Source of the DNA: an uncultured Oscillospiraceae bacterium
GTDB taxonomy: Bacteria; Bacillota; Clostridia; Oscillospirales; Oscillospiraceae
DNA length: 50,981 nt
NCBI GenBank assembly: GCA_947632155.1
Contig: CANROF010000010.1
Location: 1 to 50,981, forward strand
Reading direction: 5' to 3'
Made by a program: the position numbers and the translations under genes. Shown in pieces: positions 31,011 to 39,478 of this stretch. A model generated the notes under the pieces. That model was not told where the DNA came from. It made no database searches and saw nothing but the letters and a program-made list of their open reading frames with translations. Positions within the stretch are counted from its first letter, which is position 1, and each line of letters starts with the position of its first letter.

Positions 31011-32864
31011 GTGAGCCTGCTTCAAATGAGCCTGGCGGGGGCGGCGCTGGTGCTTCTTGTAGTGCCTGTCCGTGCCATTGCGGTGAACGCGCTGCCGAAG
31101 AGGACGTTCCTCATCCTCTGGTGGGTCGTGCTTTTGCGGCTGCTGGTCCCCGTGGCCCTGCCGGGCCTTAGAGCGAGGGCCCCGGCGGAGGATGTGGAGC
31201 CCCCGGCGCTGGGCGGCATCGGGGGCGTTATCCGGGAGACGAAGGACTTTTTTGCCGGTGTGGAAAACGCCGTCACGGGGACGGCGCGGCCCTCCGATAC
31301 GGCTCCCGCTCCTGCGGAGGGCGAGCCGCGGCGAAACGGGGCGGGTGGACCATCCGTATTCGCGCTTCTCTGGGCCGCCGGGGCGCTCACCGTGGCGGGA
31401 GCGTTCGTGTTCCTCTATCTTCGCTGTGTTCGGGAGTTTCGAACGTCTGTGCCGGTGGAAAACGCGTTCCCGGACGGCTGGCTCCGGAAACATCGGCTCC
31501 GCAGGAGGGTGGAGATCCGCGTACTTCCCGGGCTCTCGACGCCTCTGACCTATGGGCTTATGAGGCCCGTGATTCTCGTCCCGGCGGACATGGATTGGAA
31601 GGACACCCGGACGGCGGAGTATGTCCTCTATCACGAGTTCGTCCACATCCGCAGGCTGGACACGCTGACAAAGCTTTTGGCGGCACTGGCGCTGTGCCTC
31701 CACTGGTTTAACCCCCTAACTTGGGTGTTCTACGCCCTTTTCAATCGGGATCTGGAGCTCGCCTGTGACGAGTGTGTCCTGCGGCATTTCGGGCGCGACA
31801 GGAGGGCGAGCTACGCCATGACCCTGATCTCTTTGGAGGAACGGCGCGTAAGCCCCGCGCCTCTCCGCAGCTATTTTGCGAAAAACGCCATGGAAGAAAG
31901 GATAAAAGCGATCATGAAAACAAAACGGACGACAGTCTTCACCGCGGTAATGGCGGCGCTGGTCGTGACTCTGGCCGTCACCGCCGCGGCTGTATTCTCT
32001 CCGGAAAAGGACAATGACGGCGCGATAGAGGCGGGGAAGAGCGAAGGTCCTGCGTTCTCTGGCGGTGCGGACCTCGAGACGCCGGAGGACCCGGTCAATC
32101 TCGATGCCTATATTCTCAAGGAGATCGTCAAAGCTTACCCCGCGGAGTACGATAGCGTGGAGAGGTTTGTAAAGCTCCGAATAGAGGTGGGAGAGCTCGT
32201 CTATAAAAGCGGGGAGACGGCGGCCTTCATAGTCCCCGAGATGCCCGTCAAGGTCCGCGTGAGCTCCGACGGCGGCGGGACCTGGCGCGAGAGCGTCCTG
32301 GAGGGCAGCGATAGGCAACCGGAGGGGTATCCTCCCATCGCGTTCTACCCCGGCGGGTATATCGGCTTTAACGGAGCGTTCGGCTGGGCCGTTCTGACCT
32401 CCGGCGTCGCGGGGGGACACCAGTGGATACGCGCTTTTCTGACAGACGACGGAGGGGAGACGTGGCACGAGGCCGGCGTCCCCCGGGACCACGATGAGGT
32501 CACCACCGGGGCCGGTTATGCCTCCGATAAGGTGGGCTTTATAAGCTACCGGTACGCCAGTGACCATGGCCCGGATGTCTGGCGGACCACAGACGGCGGC
32601 GAAACCTGGAGCCGCCTGGAGTTGGACTTACCGGAGGGGAGCGACCGCTTCTATACGCCCCTGTCCCCGGTCTTTGACGGGCAGGAGGGCGTCTACCCCG
32701 TGCTGGCGCAGACCCACGACCCGGATACCGGCGAGGTGACGGCAAGCGACAGCGTCCTATACCTCCGTTCCCACGACGGCGGCCTTACCTGGGCGCTTGA
32801 GGACGCGGAACCTACAGCAAAAAAAGTTGGAACATTTCCGATAGCCGCGAAATCTTCCGTGTAG
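31011..32864 (+). CDS. BlaR1-like M56 metalloprotease with Asp-box sensor domain
   Basis: 617 residues, GTG start. N-terminal helices are followed by the M56 zinc protease domain on a cytoplasmic loop: YHEFVHIRRLD (HExxH at 208-212) and ELACDECVL (third ligand Glu). A final membrane helix lies at about 305-327. The extracellular part (about 340-617) is not a penicillin-binding domain. It has four Asp-box-like motifs (SSDGGGTW, TDDGGETW, TTDGGETW, SHDGGLTW near residues 418, 478, 526 and 587), as in sialidase/BNR beta-propellers. It probably senses an extracellular ligand and cleaves the co-transcribed repressor; the ligand is unknown. The stop TAG lies in a repeat that begins at the gene end. 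Confidence 0.88.
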   Translation: MSLLQMSLAGAALVLLVVPVRAIAVNALPKRTFLILWWVVLLRLLVPVALPGLRARAPAEDVEPPALGGIGGVIRETKDFFAGVENAVTGTARPSDTAPAPAEGEPRRNGAGGPSVFALLWAAGALTVAGAFVFLYLRCVREFRTSVPVENAFPDGWLRKHRLRRRVEIRVLPGLSTPLTYGLMRPVILVPADMDWKDTRTAEYVLYHEFVHIRRLDTLTKLLAALALCLHWFNPLTWVFYALFNRDLELACDECVLRHFGRDRRASYAMTLISLEERRVSPAPLRSYFAKNAMEERIKAIMKTKRTTVFTAVMAALVVTLAVTAAAVFSPEKDNDGAIEAGKSEGPAFSGGADLETPEDPVNLDAYILKEIVKAYPAEYDSVERFVKLRIEVGELVYKSGETAAFIVPEMPVKVRVSSDGGGTWRESVLEGSDRQPEGYPPIAFYPGGYIGFNGAFGWAVLTSGVAGGHQWIRAFLTDDGGETWHEAGVPRDHDEVTTGAGYASDKVGFISYRYASDHGPDVWRTTDGGETWSRLELDLPEGSDRFYTPLSPVFDGQEGVYPVLAQTHDPDTGEVTASDSVLYLRSHDGGLTWALEDAEPTAKKVGTFPIAAKSSV

Positions 32865-33106
32865 GGTCCGATGACCACATCGGCCCGCGCTTTTGTTGCG
32901 CTCCCGCCCTCCGTTCAACGGAGCGCGGCAATAAACCGGGATGGGCCGCCGTGGGCGTGCCCAAGGGCATTCCCTGCGGTCACGGCCCGTACAGCGGAGA
33001 TGGGAGGAGAATCCCGTTTGCGGAAAGTGTATTCGAAATGGGGGGCGGGCCGATGTGGTCCGCCCAGGGGCACTTCCTTCGGTCGTCGGCCCCTACAGGG
33101 GCGTGT
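32860..33106. repeat. Non-coding inverted-repeat element after the BlaR-like gene
   Basis: Left end TGTAGGGTCCGATG then CACATCGGCCCGC; right end GCGGGCCGATGTGGTC, 25 extra bases, then TCGGCCCCTACA. The ends are inverted copies of one unit. The interior is GC-rich without a supported gene. From here to 33208 nothing else is seen. The BlaR-like stop codon is part of the left end. Confidence 0.5.
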
Positions 33107-33208
33107 TGCGATTAACGGAAAATGGGTGATAAATCGCCGGACCCCAACGCGGAGGAATGCGTAAACGACGCGCTTTTACATCGTCACGACAAACGGAAAG
33201 TGTCAAAG

Positions 33209-33763
33209 TTACGGCTTCATCACCTTAATAAAGTGAAACATTTCGTCAGGACCTTCATCAAAATCGTCTTTCTCGACATCGTTCATATTGAGTTCTGATT
33301 GGAAATACGCACACCAGAATTGATCAATTTGAAATCCGCATTTGTTTACATAGAAATGGATATTACGTTTCTCAAAATACGGTGTACAAGTCTCCCAAAT
33401 CAAAGTCTCGGGATGCAGAGCTTCGACCGCCTGCCAAGCGCCATAGCCGATGCCTTTGCTGTGCGCTTCGGGTAAAACAAACAGAATATCCAAGTGGTTG
33501 TGACGTGTTTCCTTATCTATTGTGAGTATGATGCCGCCGACCTTTTCGCCGTCAAGTACAATGCGGTAGGCTTCACTTTTCGGATCGTCAAGAGAACTCT
33601 CAATGGTCGCGCGAGAGATGATCTCTCCGTTATCGTCCATGTGCTCATCTCGCTCTCCGAATTCCGTCATTGCGCCGTACTTGAATGCCCATTGATTGTC
33701 AAGGATAAATCGTTCACGGTCATCTGCCGCGAGCGGGACAAGGGTAACCTTCGTATTTTTCAT
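33209..33763 (-). CDS. GNAT family N-acetyltransferase
   Basis: 184 residues from ATG 33763 after GGAGGTATTT; a longer in-frame start at 33796 has no ribosome site. The acetyl-CoA motif is LDILFVLPEAHSKGIGYGAW (Q/R-x-x-G-x-G/A type), followed by the C-terminal ETCTPYFEKRNIHFYVNKCGF typical of small-molecule GNATs. A PLAADDRERFILDNQWAF opening is also typical. Substrate unknown. The gene is distinctly AT-rich compared with its neighbours, suggesting recent acquisition. It runs on the opposite strand to the BlaR-like gene (convergent). Confidence 0.88.
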   Translation of the reverse strand: MKNTKVTLVPLAADDRERFILDNQWAFKYGAMTEFGERDEHMDDNGEIISRATIESSLDDPKSEAYRIVLDGEKVGGIILTIDKETRHNHLDILFVLPEAHSKGIGYGAWQAVEALHPETLIWETCTPYFEKRNIHFYVNKCGFQIDQFWCAYFQSELNMNDVEKDDFDEGPDEMFHFIKVMKP

Positions 33764-33807
33764 AAATACCTCCAAAAAAATAGAGCCTCGGCTCAAGAGA
33801 TAACTCC

Positions 33808-33853
33808 TAAAAAAGCATTCCTGAACGGCTGTTTGCCGGACAGGGATGCTTTT
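33808..33853 (-). terminator. mutY terminator
   Basis: Stem 33811-33823 with 33841-33853 (13 pairs, one G-T), 17-nt loop. Read on the minus strand it is followed by an extended T-run (33808-33814). It begins at the base after the mutY stop. Confidence 0.85.
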
Positions 33854-34900
33854 CTATATCCGCTCCATGAGAAATCGGAAGGCGGAGGGGAGGGCGTGGG
33901 ATTTGCGGAGCTCCTGGGGGGTGCGCCAGGCGTAGGGGGCGGCCTCACGGGCGCAGGGGACGCGGTAGCCCAAGAGCCGCCACTCCACGTGAGTGAAGAG
34001 GTGCTTTGCCTGCCCGCAGGGCTCTACGGCCATGGGCTCCAGGCCACGGGCGGTAAGGAGCTTTATGACCTCGTCGGGCTCCAAAAAGCCGTCGAAATTG
34101 GGAAACTCCCAGAGCCCGGAGAGAAGTCCGGCGTCGGGGCGCTTCTGGACGGCGTATTTGTCCCCGCAGGATAGGAGCAGCGCGGTCCGCTCCTCCACCC
34201 GCCGGGGCTTTTTGGGGGAGCGCAGGGGGAGGCCCGCCGCCTCGCCGCGCTCCCGGGCAAGGCACAGCGCCGACAGGGGGCAGGCCTCGCACCGGACGGC
34301 CTGCCGTGGCAGGCACACCGTCTCGCCCAACTCCATGAGCCCCTCGGTGAGCGTCGCCGCGTCCTCCCCCGTGGGGTAGAGCCCCCGCAGAAGCTGCGTG
34401 ACGCGCGAGCGCGTCCGGGGGTCCAGCGCGTCCTCCCGGCAGCAGGTCAGCCGGAGCGCCACCCGCAGGACGTTCCCGTCCACCGCCGGCTCCGGCTGAC
34501 CGTAGGCGATGGAACTGACGGCCCCGGCGGTGTAGTCCCCGATGCCGGGGAGCGCCCGGAGCTCCGCGGCGCTTTTGGGGAGCGCCCCGCCGTATTTCTC
34601 CACCGCCGCCCGGGCGGCCTTTTGGAGATTCCGGGCGCGGCTGTAGTACCCCAGGCCCTCCCAGAGCTTCATGAGCTCCTCCTCATCGGCCTCCGCCAGG
34701 GCCTCCACGGTGGGCAGGCGCTCCATAAACGCGAGATACTTTGGAATGACCGCCTCGATCCTTGTCTGCTGGAGCATGACCTCCGAGATCCAGACGGCGT
34801 AGGGCGTGGAGGAGGCCCGCCAGGGCAGGGGACGGCGGTTTTCCCGATACCACGAAAGCAAAATCGGAATCGCCTTCGATACGCGCTCTATATCCGTCAT
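33854..34900 (-). CDS. mutY: A/G-specific adenine glycosylase MutY
   Basis: 348 residues. It shows PLPWRASSTPYAVWISEVMLQQTRIEAV, the helix-hairpin-helix LPGIGDYTAGAVSSIAYGQ, catalytic Asp in PAVDGNVLRV, the iron-sulfur loop with four Cys (C-x7-C-x2-C-x5-C, near residue 190-208), and a C-terminal NUDIX-like domain for 8-oxoG recognition (KRPDAGLLSGLWEFP). It removes adenine mispaired with 8-oxoguanine in base-excision repair. The first Cys spacing is 7 rather than the common 6, probably a lineage trait. Ribosome site AAAGGAGGC. Monocistronic. Confidence 0.94.
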   Translation of the reverse strand: MTDIERVSKAIPILLSWYRENRRPLPWRASSTPYAVWISEVMLQQTRIEAVIPKYLAFMERLPTVEALAEADEEELMKLWEGLGYYSRARNLQKAARAAVEKYGGALPKSAAELRALPGIGDYTAGAVSSIAYGQPEPAVDGNVLRVALRLTCCREDALDPRTRSRVTQLLRGLYPTGEDAATLTEGLMELGETVCLPRQAVRCEACPLSALCLARERGEAAGLPLRSPKKPRRVEERTALLLSCGDKYAVQKRPDAGLLSGLWEFPNFDGFLEPDEVIKLLTARGLEPMAVEPCGQAKHLFTHVEWRLLGYRVPCAREAAPYAWRTPQELRKSHALPSAFRFLMERI

Positions 34901-34942
34901 GCCCGTCGCCTCCTTTGGTAATCTAAAATCAACAATCGCTTG

Positions 34943-34976
34943 AAAAATCGCTCCCCGGAGGTTTTACCGGGGAGCG
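34943..34976 (-). terminator. pckG terminator
   Basis: CGCTCCCCGG / CCGGGGAGCG (34949-34958 with 34967-34976). The minus strand continues into ATTTTTC. It starts 7 bases after the pckG stop. Confidence 0.9.
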
Positions 34977-34982
34977 GATGCT

Positions 34983-36755
34983 TTATTTGAGGTTGTTCTC
35001 CAAGGTTTCAAGGCAATCGGCCAGCTCCTTCGGGAGCTTGCCCTCGCCCACCTCATCGAAGAACTTGCGGATGTCGGCGGCCTCGCCGCGCCAGACCTCC
35101 TTGTCGATGGTCAGGAGCTCGCGCAAAGTCTCGGGGCTGACCTCGTCCTCGATGCCCTCGAGGTTGATGTCCTCGGGGCGGGGCATATAGCCGATGGGAG
35201 TCTCCACGGCGTCCACCTCGCCGGCGCAGCGCTTCAGGATCCACTCGAGAACGCGCATGTTGTCGCCGAAGCCCGGCCAGAGGAAGTGGCCTTCGTCGTC
35301 GGTGCGGAACCAGTTGACGTGGAAGATCTTGGGGAGCTTGGTGACGCGGGGATCGTGGCCCATGTCGATCCAGTGCTGCCAGTAGTCGGCCACGTGGTAG
35401 CCGATGAAGGGCCGCATGGACATGGGGTCGCGGCGGACGACGCCCACGGCGCCGGTGGCGGCGGCAGTCGTCTCGGAGGCCACGGTGGCGCCCAGGAACA
35501 CGCCGTGATTCCAGTCCCGGGACTGATAGACCAGGGGAGCGGTCTTGGCCCGGCGTCCGCCGAAGAGCATGGCGTCCAGAGGCACGCCCTGGGGGTTGTC
35601 ATACTCCTTGGAGAGGCAGGGGCAGTTGCGCGCCGGGGCGGTGAAGCGGGAGTTGGGGTGCGCGCCCTTGGAGCCGTCGGCGGGGTCCCAGGGCTCGCCC
35701 TTCCAGTTGAGGGCGCCCTCGGGGGGATTCTTGTCCATGCCCTCCCACCAGACCGTTCCGTCGGGCTTGAGGACGACGTTTGTGAAGATGGTGTTCTTCT
35801 TGGTGGACATCATGGCGTTGGGATTGGACTTCATGGAGGTGCCGGGAGCCACGCCGAAGAAGCCGTTCTCCGGGTTCACGGCCCAAAGGCGCCCGTCGGG
35901 GCCGGGGCGGATCCACGCGATGTCGTCGCCCACGGTCCAGACCTTGTAGCCCTTCTTCTGATAGCCCTCGGGGGGGATGAGCATGGCAAGGTTGGTCTTG
36001 CCGCAGGCGGAGGGGAAGGCGGCGGAGATGTAGTGGACCTCGCCGTTGGGGAACTCCACGCCCAAAATGAGCATATGCTCGGCCATCCAGCCCTCGTCAC
36101 GGCCCAGGCAGGAGGCGATGCGCAGGGCGAAGCACTTCTTGCCAAGGAGCACGTTTCCGCCGTAGCCGGAGTTTACGGACATGATGGTGTTCTCCTGGGG
36201 GAAGTGGACGATGTAGCGCTTCTCGGGGTCCAGGTCCGCCTTGGAGTGGAGGCCCTTGATGAAGTCGGGGCTGTCGCCCAGCGCGTCATAGACATCCAGG
36301 CCCACTCTGGTCATGATGGCCATGGAGACGACCACGTAGATGGAGTCGGTGAGCTCGATGCCGTACTTGGCGAAGGGGGAGCCCACGATGGACATGGAGT
36401 AGGGGATGACGTACATGGTGCGGCCCTTCATGGAGCCGTCGTAGATCCCGTAGAGCATGGTCTTCATCTCCTTGGGGTCCATCCAGTTGTTGGTGGGGCC
36501 GGCGTCCTCCTTGCGCTCGCAGCAGATGAAGGTGCGGTCCTCCACACGGGCCACGTCGTTGACGGCGGAGCGGTGGTAGACGCAGCCGGGAAGCTCCTGA
36601 TCGTTGAGCTTGATGAGCTCGCCGGTCTTATAGGCCTCCTTGCGCAGGGACTCAAGCTGCTCCTCACTGCCGTCGATCCAGACGATCTTTTCGGGCTTTG
36701 TGAGGGCGGCCATCTCGTCAATCCAGGAGAGAACAGCCTGATTTTTGGTGTACAT
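34983..36755 (-). CDS. pckG: Phosphoenolpyruvate carboxykinase (GTP)
   Basis: 590 residues, full length for the GTP-dependent family. Kinase-1a loop FPSACGKTNLAM with the catalytic Cys, kinase-2/metal region VGDDIAWIRPGPDGRLWAVNPE, guanine-binding FGGRRAKTAPLVYQS, and N-terminal DEMAALTKPEKIVWIDGSEEQ. It interconverts oxaloacetate and PEP with GTP/GDP. In anaerobic fermenters it often runs in the CO2-fixing direction to make oxaloacetate; direction here is inference. Ribosome site AAGGAGGAT; own promoter and terminator. Confidence 0.96.
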   Translation of the reverse strand: MYTKNQAVLSWIDEMAALTKPEKIVWIDGSEEQLESLRKEAYKTGELIKLNDQELPGCVYHRSAVNDVARVEDRTFICCERKEDAGPTNNWMDPKEMKTMLYGIYDGSMKGRTMYVIPYSMSIVGSPFAKYGIELTDSIYVVVSMAIMTRVGLDVYDALGDSPDFIKGLHSKADLDPEKRYIVHFPQENTIMSVNSGYGGNVLLGKKCFALRIASCLGRDEGWMAEHMLILGVEFPNGEVHYISAAFPSACGKTNLAMLIPPEGYQKKGYKVWTVGDDIAWIRPGPDGRLWAVNPENGFFGVAPGTSMKSNPNAMMSTKKNTIFTNVVLKPDGTVWWEGMDKNPPEGALNWKGEPWDPADGSKGAHPNSRFTAPARNCPCLSKEYDNPQGVPLDAMLFGGRRAKTAPLVYQSRDWNHGVFLGATVASETTAAATGAVGVVRRDPMSMRPFIGYHVADYWQHWIDMGHDPRVTKLPKIFHVNWFRTDDEGHFLWPGFGDNMRVLEWILKRCAGEVDAVETPIGYMPRPEDINLEGIEDEVSPETLRELLTIDKEVWRGEAADIRKFFDEVGEGKLPKELADCLETLENNLK

Positions 36756-36796
36756 GATATATCCTCCTTATCAGAGTACAAATTTCTCTGTATATC

Positions 36797-36826
36797 ATTT
36801 TAAACTATCGGAGCAAAAAATTTCAA
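36797..36826 (-). promoter_or_regulatory. pckG promoter
   Basis: Minus strand TTGAAA (36826-36821), 18-bp spacer, TAAAAT (36802-36797). Confidence 0.65.
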
Positions 36827-36883
36827 TGTCAAGACTGACAAATTATAAGGAGATAGGAATGATTTTTTTGATTATAGCGGATG

Positions 36884-37043
36884 ATACTAATCCCTGATCA
36901 AAATCTCAAATTCGCGGCGGACTTTTTCGCGCCATACTTCGTCAGCCTGCTTGGAAATACGAAAGTATTCCCTGCGCAGTCTTCCTCGTCTGACGCGTAA
37001 AATCCTCGCCGCTCGGTTTGAGCTTTTAATCAGGGATTAGTAT
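36884..37043. mobile_element. MITE family copy 3 (160 bp, internally deleted)
   Basis: Left TACTAATCCCTGATCAAAA and right TTTTAATCAGGGATTAGTA complement each other at 18 of 19 positions, with TA outside each end. The interior keeps both subterminal parts of copy 2 but lacks the about 100-bp GC-rich middle. It sits between the zinc-ribbon gene terminator and the pckG promoter. Confidence 0.85.
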
Positions 37044-37050
37044 GGGAGGC

Positions 37051-37082
37051 AAAAAAACCGGGGGCCGTAAACGCGGTCCCCG
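37051..37082 (-). terminator. Terminator of the zinc-ribbon membrane protein gene
   Basis: CGGGGGCC / GGTCCCCG stem (one G-T pair). The minus strand runs into a seven-T tract (37057-37051). The 110 bases up to 37194 hold no gene. Confidence 0.75.
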
Positions 37083-37194
37083 ATATAAGTCTTAATTTCC
37101 GTATTTCGGCGGCCCGGCTGAGGCTTGGGGCGAAAGACCGGGACGCGCTGTGATTTTGTTATTTTGTGAAAAACCGGAAAAGTCAAGTTGCTTG

Positions 37195-37764
37195 TCAGTC
37201 CCTGTGTCCGCAGTTGGGGCAGGGGCCCTGGCTCTTGTCGTAGCGGGCGCCGCACTGGCCGCAGTAGACTATCTGGGGCTGAGCCGGGGCGGGGCCGGGC
37301 TGAGGAGCCCGGGGAGCTGCCGGCGCGGGCTGGGGCGCCCGGGGCGCGGCGGGGGCGGGCTGGGGAGCCCGGGCATAGGCCGGAGCCTGGGGCGCGGCGG
37401 GAGCCGTGAGGGAGCCGCCCATCTTGTTGTTGATGGCGATGACGTTCTTGACGATGAGGACGAACATCATGAGGCTTTCAAAGAGGAACCGGAACCCGAT
37501 GGGCCCCAGGAAAATGAGGGCGAGGCCGCCTCCGAAGCTCTCGAAGAGCAAGACGAAGCCCAGGAATATGCACATGATGGTGGAGAAGACATAGAGGAAC
37601 TTCAGAATCTTCTCAACAAGGAGCCACCTGAAGTTGAAAAGGTCGTGCAGGAACTTGAAAAACGGGTTAAGACCCTCCCTTTTCTTGTCGGGAGTGATGA
37701 AGATGAGAGAAAGGATGGTGCAGACAAGCGTCAGGATAAGCGCAATAACGATGGCAGCAGTCAT
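37195..37764 (-). CDS. Small membrane protein with C-terminal zinc ribbon
   Basis: 189 residues from ATG 37764 after GGGAGG. Three hydrophobic helices: about 1-23, 46-72 and 75-103. An Ala/Pro-rich linker with three APRAPQPAP-type repeats follows, then a zinc ribbon CGQCGARYDKSQGPCPNCG (four Cys) at the very end. The ribbon is probably cytoplasmic and may bind nucleic acid or protein. No named family. It is flanked by its own terminator and upstream by an AT-rich promoter region. Confidence 0.8.
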   Translation of the reverse strand: MTAAIVIALILTLVCTILSLIFITPDKKREGLNPFFKFLHDLFNFRWLLVEKILKFLYVFSTIMCIFLGFVLLFESFGGGLALIFLGPIGFRFLFESLMMFVLIVKNVIAINNKMGGSLTAPAAPQAPAYARAPQPAPAAPRAPQPAPAAPRAPQPGPAPAQPQIVYCGQCGARYDKSQGPCPNCGHRD

Positions 37765-37882
37765 ATGTAGACCTCCCAAAATTAGTTTCACAGCGCGGTT
37801 CCTTAAGACTATATTAAGAAAATACTTCATTATTCACAATTTGTCAATATTTTTTGGAGTAAATCACTGATAAAAAATCCGC

Positions 37883-37913
37883 AAAAAACCCGGGACCGCC
37901 AAGCTGTCCCGGG
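37883..37913 (-). terminator. Terminator of the glycosylase operon
   Basis: CCCGGGAC / GTCCCGGG (37889-37896 with 37906-37913). The minus strand continues into TTTTTT. It directly abuts HRE copy 3. Confidence 0.85.
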
Positions 37914-37915
37914 CC

Positions 37916-38026
37916 AGTTTGTCAAAAAACTCAAATCCAATATTTTTCCCGGCGGCATTTACGTCGGAAAAAATTCCCGCACGTTTTCCCTTGCCGGAAA
38001 AGCCCGTCAGGGCTTTTCCGGCAGGC
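37916..38026 (-). repeat. Hairpin-rich element HRE, copy 3 (internally deleted)
   Basis: About 111 bp with stem 1 as GCCGGAAAAGCCC/GGGCTTTTCCGGC (37993-38022) and stem 4 in altered form; stems 2 and 3 are missing. The T-A pair of stem 1 in copy 2 is C-G here, a compensatory change. It lies between the glycosylase gene and its terminator in gene orientation, and holds that gene's stop codon in the stem-1 loop. Confidence 0.8.
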
Positions 38027-38621
38027 CGCCCCGGCGGGGAGGGGTTGAGACAAATCTGTTCCCCGGGACCGTGAAGCGCCAGGGCCAATTCCGGGCCTCC
38101 CCGGCGTAGTCGATGCCTATCCGCGGCGTGGCCAGCGGCTCCGGGACGGGGTATCCGGCCTCCACCGTCAGCGGGGAGGCCGGGTCAAAGAGCCGCGCTC
38201 CGTAAAGCGCCCTGTCGATGCCCAGCGCCATGCAGAGCTTTCCCGGGCCGGAGCACAGGGCCTCCGGCTTGACGGCGCGGCGGCGGCGGGCCATCTCGTC
38301 CAGGCCGCCGACGGGCTCCAGGGCCCTTATCAGCACGCAGTCGGGCCGGTCCTCCGGGCCCGCGGAGAAGTTGAGGCACCAGTACATGCCGTAGATGAGG
38401 TAAATATACGCAAGCCCCTTGCCGTCATAGAGCGCCCGGACGCGGTCCGTCCTCCCGCGGTAGGAGTGTGCGGCGGGGTCGATGGAACCGCAGTAGGCCT
38501 CCGTCTCCACGATGACGCCCCGGACCTCCGCGCCGCCGGCGCGGCTGACGACGACCGAGCCCAGGAGCTCCTTCGCCACGGTGAGGGTGTCCCGGCGGTA
38601 AAACTCCGGCGGCAGGATCAT
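38007..38621 (-). CDS. 3-methyladenine DNA glycosylase (AAG/MPG family)
   Basis: 204 residues, typical bacterial length. Family motifs: LAKELLGSVVV-like opening, GVIVETEAYCG with the catalytic Glu, DPAAHSYRGRTDR, YLIYGMYWCLNF, CVLIRALEPV, and LCSGPGKLCMALGI. It excises alkylated purines in base-excision repair. The start overlaps the rsmA stop (ATGA). The last residues (LPEKP) and stop come from HRE copy 3, so the native C-terminus has been altered, though outside the catalytic core. Confidence 0.93.
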   Translation of the reverse strand: MILPPEFYRRDTLTVAKELLGSVVVSRAGGAEVRGVIVETEAYCGSIDPAAHSYRGRTDRVRALYDGKGLAYIYLIYGMYWCLNFSAGPEDRPDCVLIRALEPVGGLDEMARRRRAVKPEALCSGPGKLCMALGIDRALYGARLFDPASPLTVEAGYPVPEPLATPRIGIDYAGEARNWPWRFTVPGNRFVSTPPRRGGLPEKP

Positions 38622-39478
38622 GTAAGCGCCCTCCCGATGCTCTCCGTCAGGGCCACAAACTCCGCGATTCCCAGCGCCTCGCCCCGGACGGCCCCGGAAA
38701 GGCCGGCGCCGGCGATGGCATCGGAGAGCGCGGACTTGTCAAGCTGACCGGAAAATCCGGCGGACAGGGCGTTCAGGAGCGTCTTGCGGCGCATATTGAA
38801 GGCCGCCCGGACGGTTTTGAAAAACAGGGCCTCGTCCACCTTCGCGGCGGGCTCCGGGCGTTTTTCGAGGCGCAAAACGGAGCTCGTCACCTTGGGGCGC
38901 GGCTCAAAGCAGCTCGGGGGGACGTCAAAAAGGAGCTCCGGCACGGTGTAAAAATTCACGAATATCCCGAAAGCCCCGTACTCCGCGGTCCCCGGGCCGG
39001 CGCAGACGCGCCGGGCCACCTCCCGCTGGACCATCACGGTGATACGGCCGAAAAGGCGGCTTTCGATGAGCTTTGTGAGTATCGGCGAGGTGATGTTGTA
39101 GGGCAGATTGGCGCACACGGCGGGGGAGAGGCCGCCAAAGTGCTCCGACACCAGCGCCGGGAGATCCGCCGTCATGGCGTCGGCGTTTAAAACGGTGACG
39201 TTGGAAAGCCCGCCCACAGTCTCGGAGAGTACCGGCATGAGCCGGGCGTCCACCTCCAGCGCCAGCACGCGGCCGGCGCGGCGGGCCAGCTCCGCCGTCA
39301 GGCACCCCACGCCGGGACCGATCTCTAAAACGCCGGCGCGGCGGTCCGCGCCGGACTCCGCCGCGATTCGCTCCGGCACCCAGGAGGCGATGAGAAAGTT
39401 CTGCCCCTTGGATCTGGAAAAGCGAAACCCGTGCCTCTCCAAAAGCGGCGCTACGGTTTTCAAGTCGGTAAGATTCAT
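38618..39478 (-). CDS. rsmA: 16S rRNA (adenine1518/1519-N6)-dimethyltransferase
   Basis: 286 residues. N-terminal SRSKGQNFLI, SAM motif I VLEIGPGVGCLT (about 50-61), acidic motif LALEVDARL, and catalytic NLPYNITSP at 124-132. Overall it is the KsgA/Dim1 fold with a C-terminal helical domain. It dimethylates two adjacent adenines near the 3' end of 16S rRNA late in 30S assembly; loss confers kasugamycin resistance. It overlaps by ATGA both upstream (zeta-like kinase) and downstream (glycosylase). Confidence 0.95.
   Translation of the reverse strand: MNLTDLKTVAPLLERHGFRFSRSKGQNFLIASWVPERIAAESGADRRAGVLEIGPGVGCLTAELARRAGRVLALEVDARLMPVLSETVGGLSNVTVLNADAMTADLPALVSEHFGGLSPAVCANLPYNITSPILTKLIESRLFGRITVMVQREVARRVCAGPGTAEYGAFGIFVNFYTVPELLFDVPPSCFEPRPKVTSSVLRLEKRPEPAAKVDEALFFKTVRAAFNMRRKTLLNALSAGFSGQLDKSALSDAIAGAGLSGAVRGEALGIAEFVALTESIGRALT

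Noticed and set aside
35286..36803. 505-codon open frame on the plus strand over pckG
   Set aside because: Antisense of a highly conserved PEP carboxykinase; composition artefact.
37195..37500. APRAPQPAP coding repeat as a signature of a surface or pilus protein
   Set aside because: It is a simple linker between membrane helices and a C-terminal zinc ribbon; there is no signal peptide or anchor motif.
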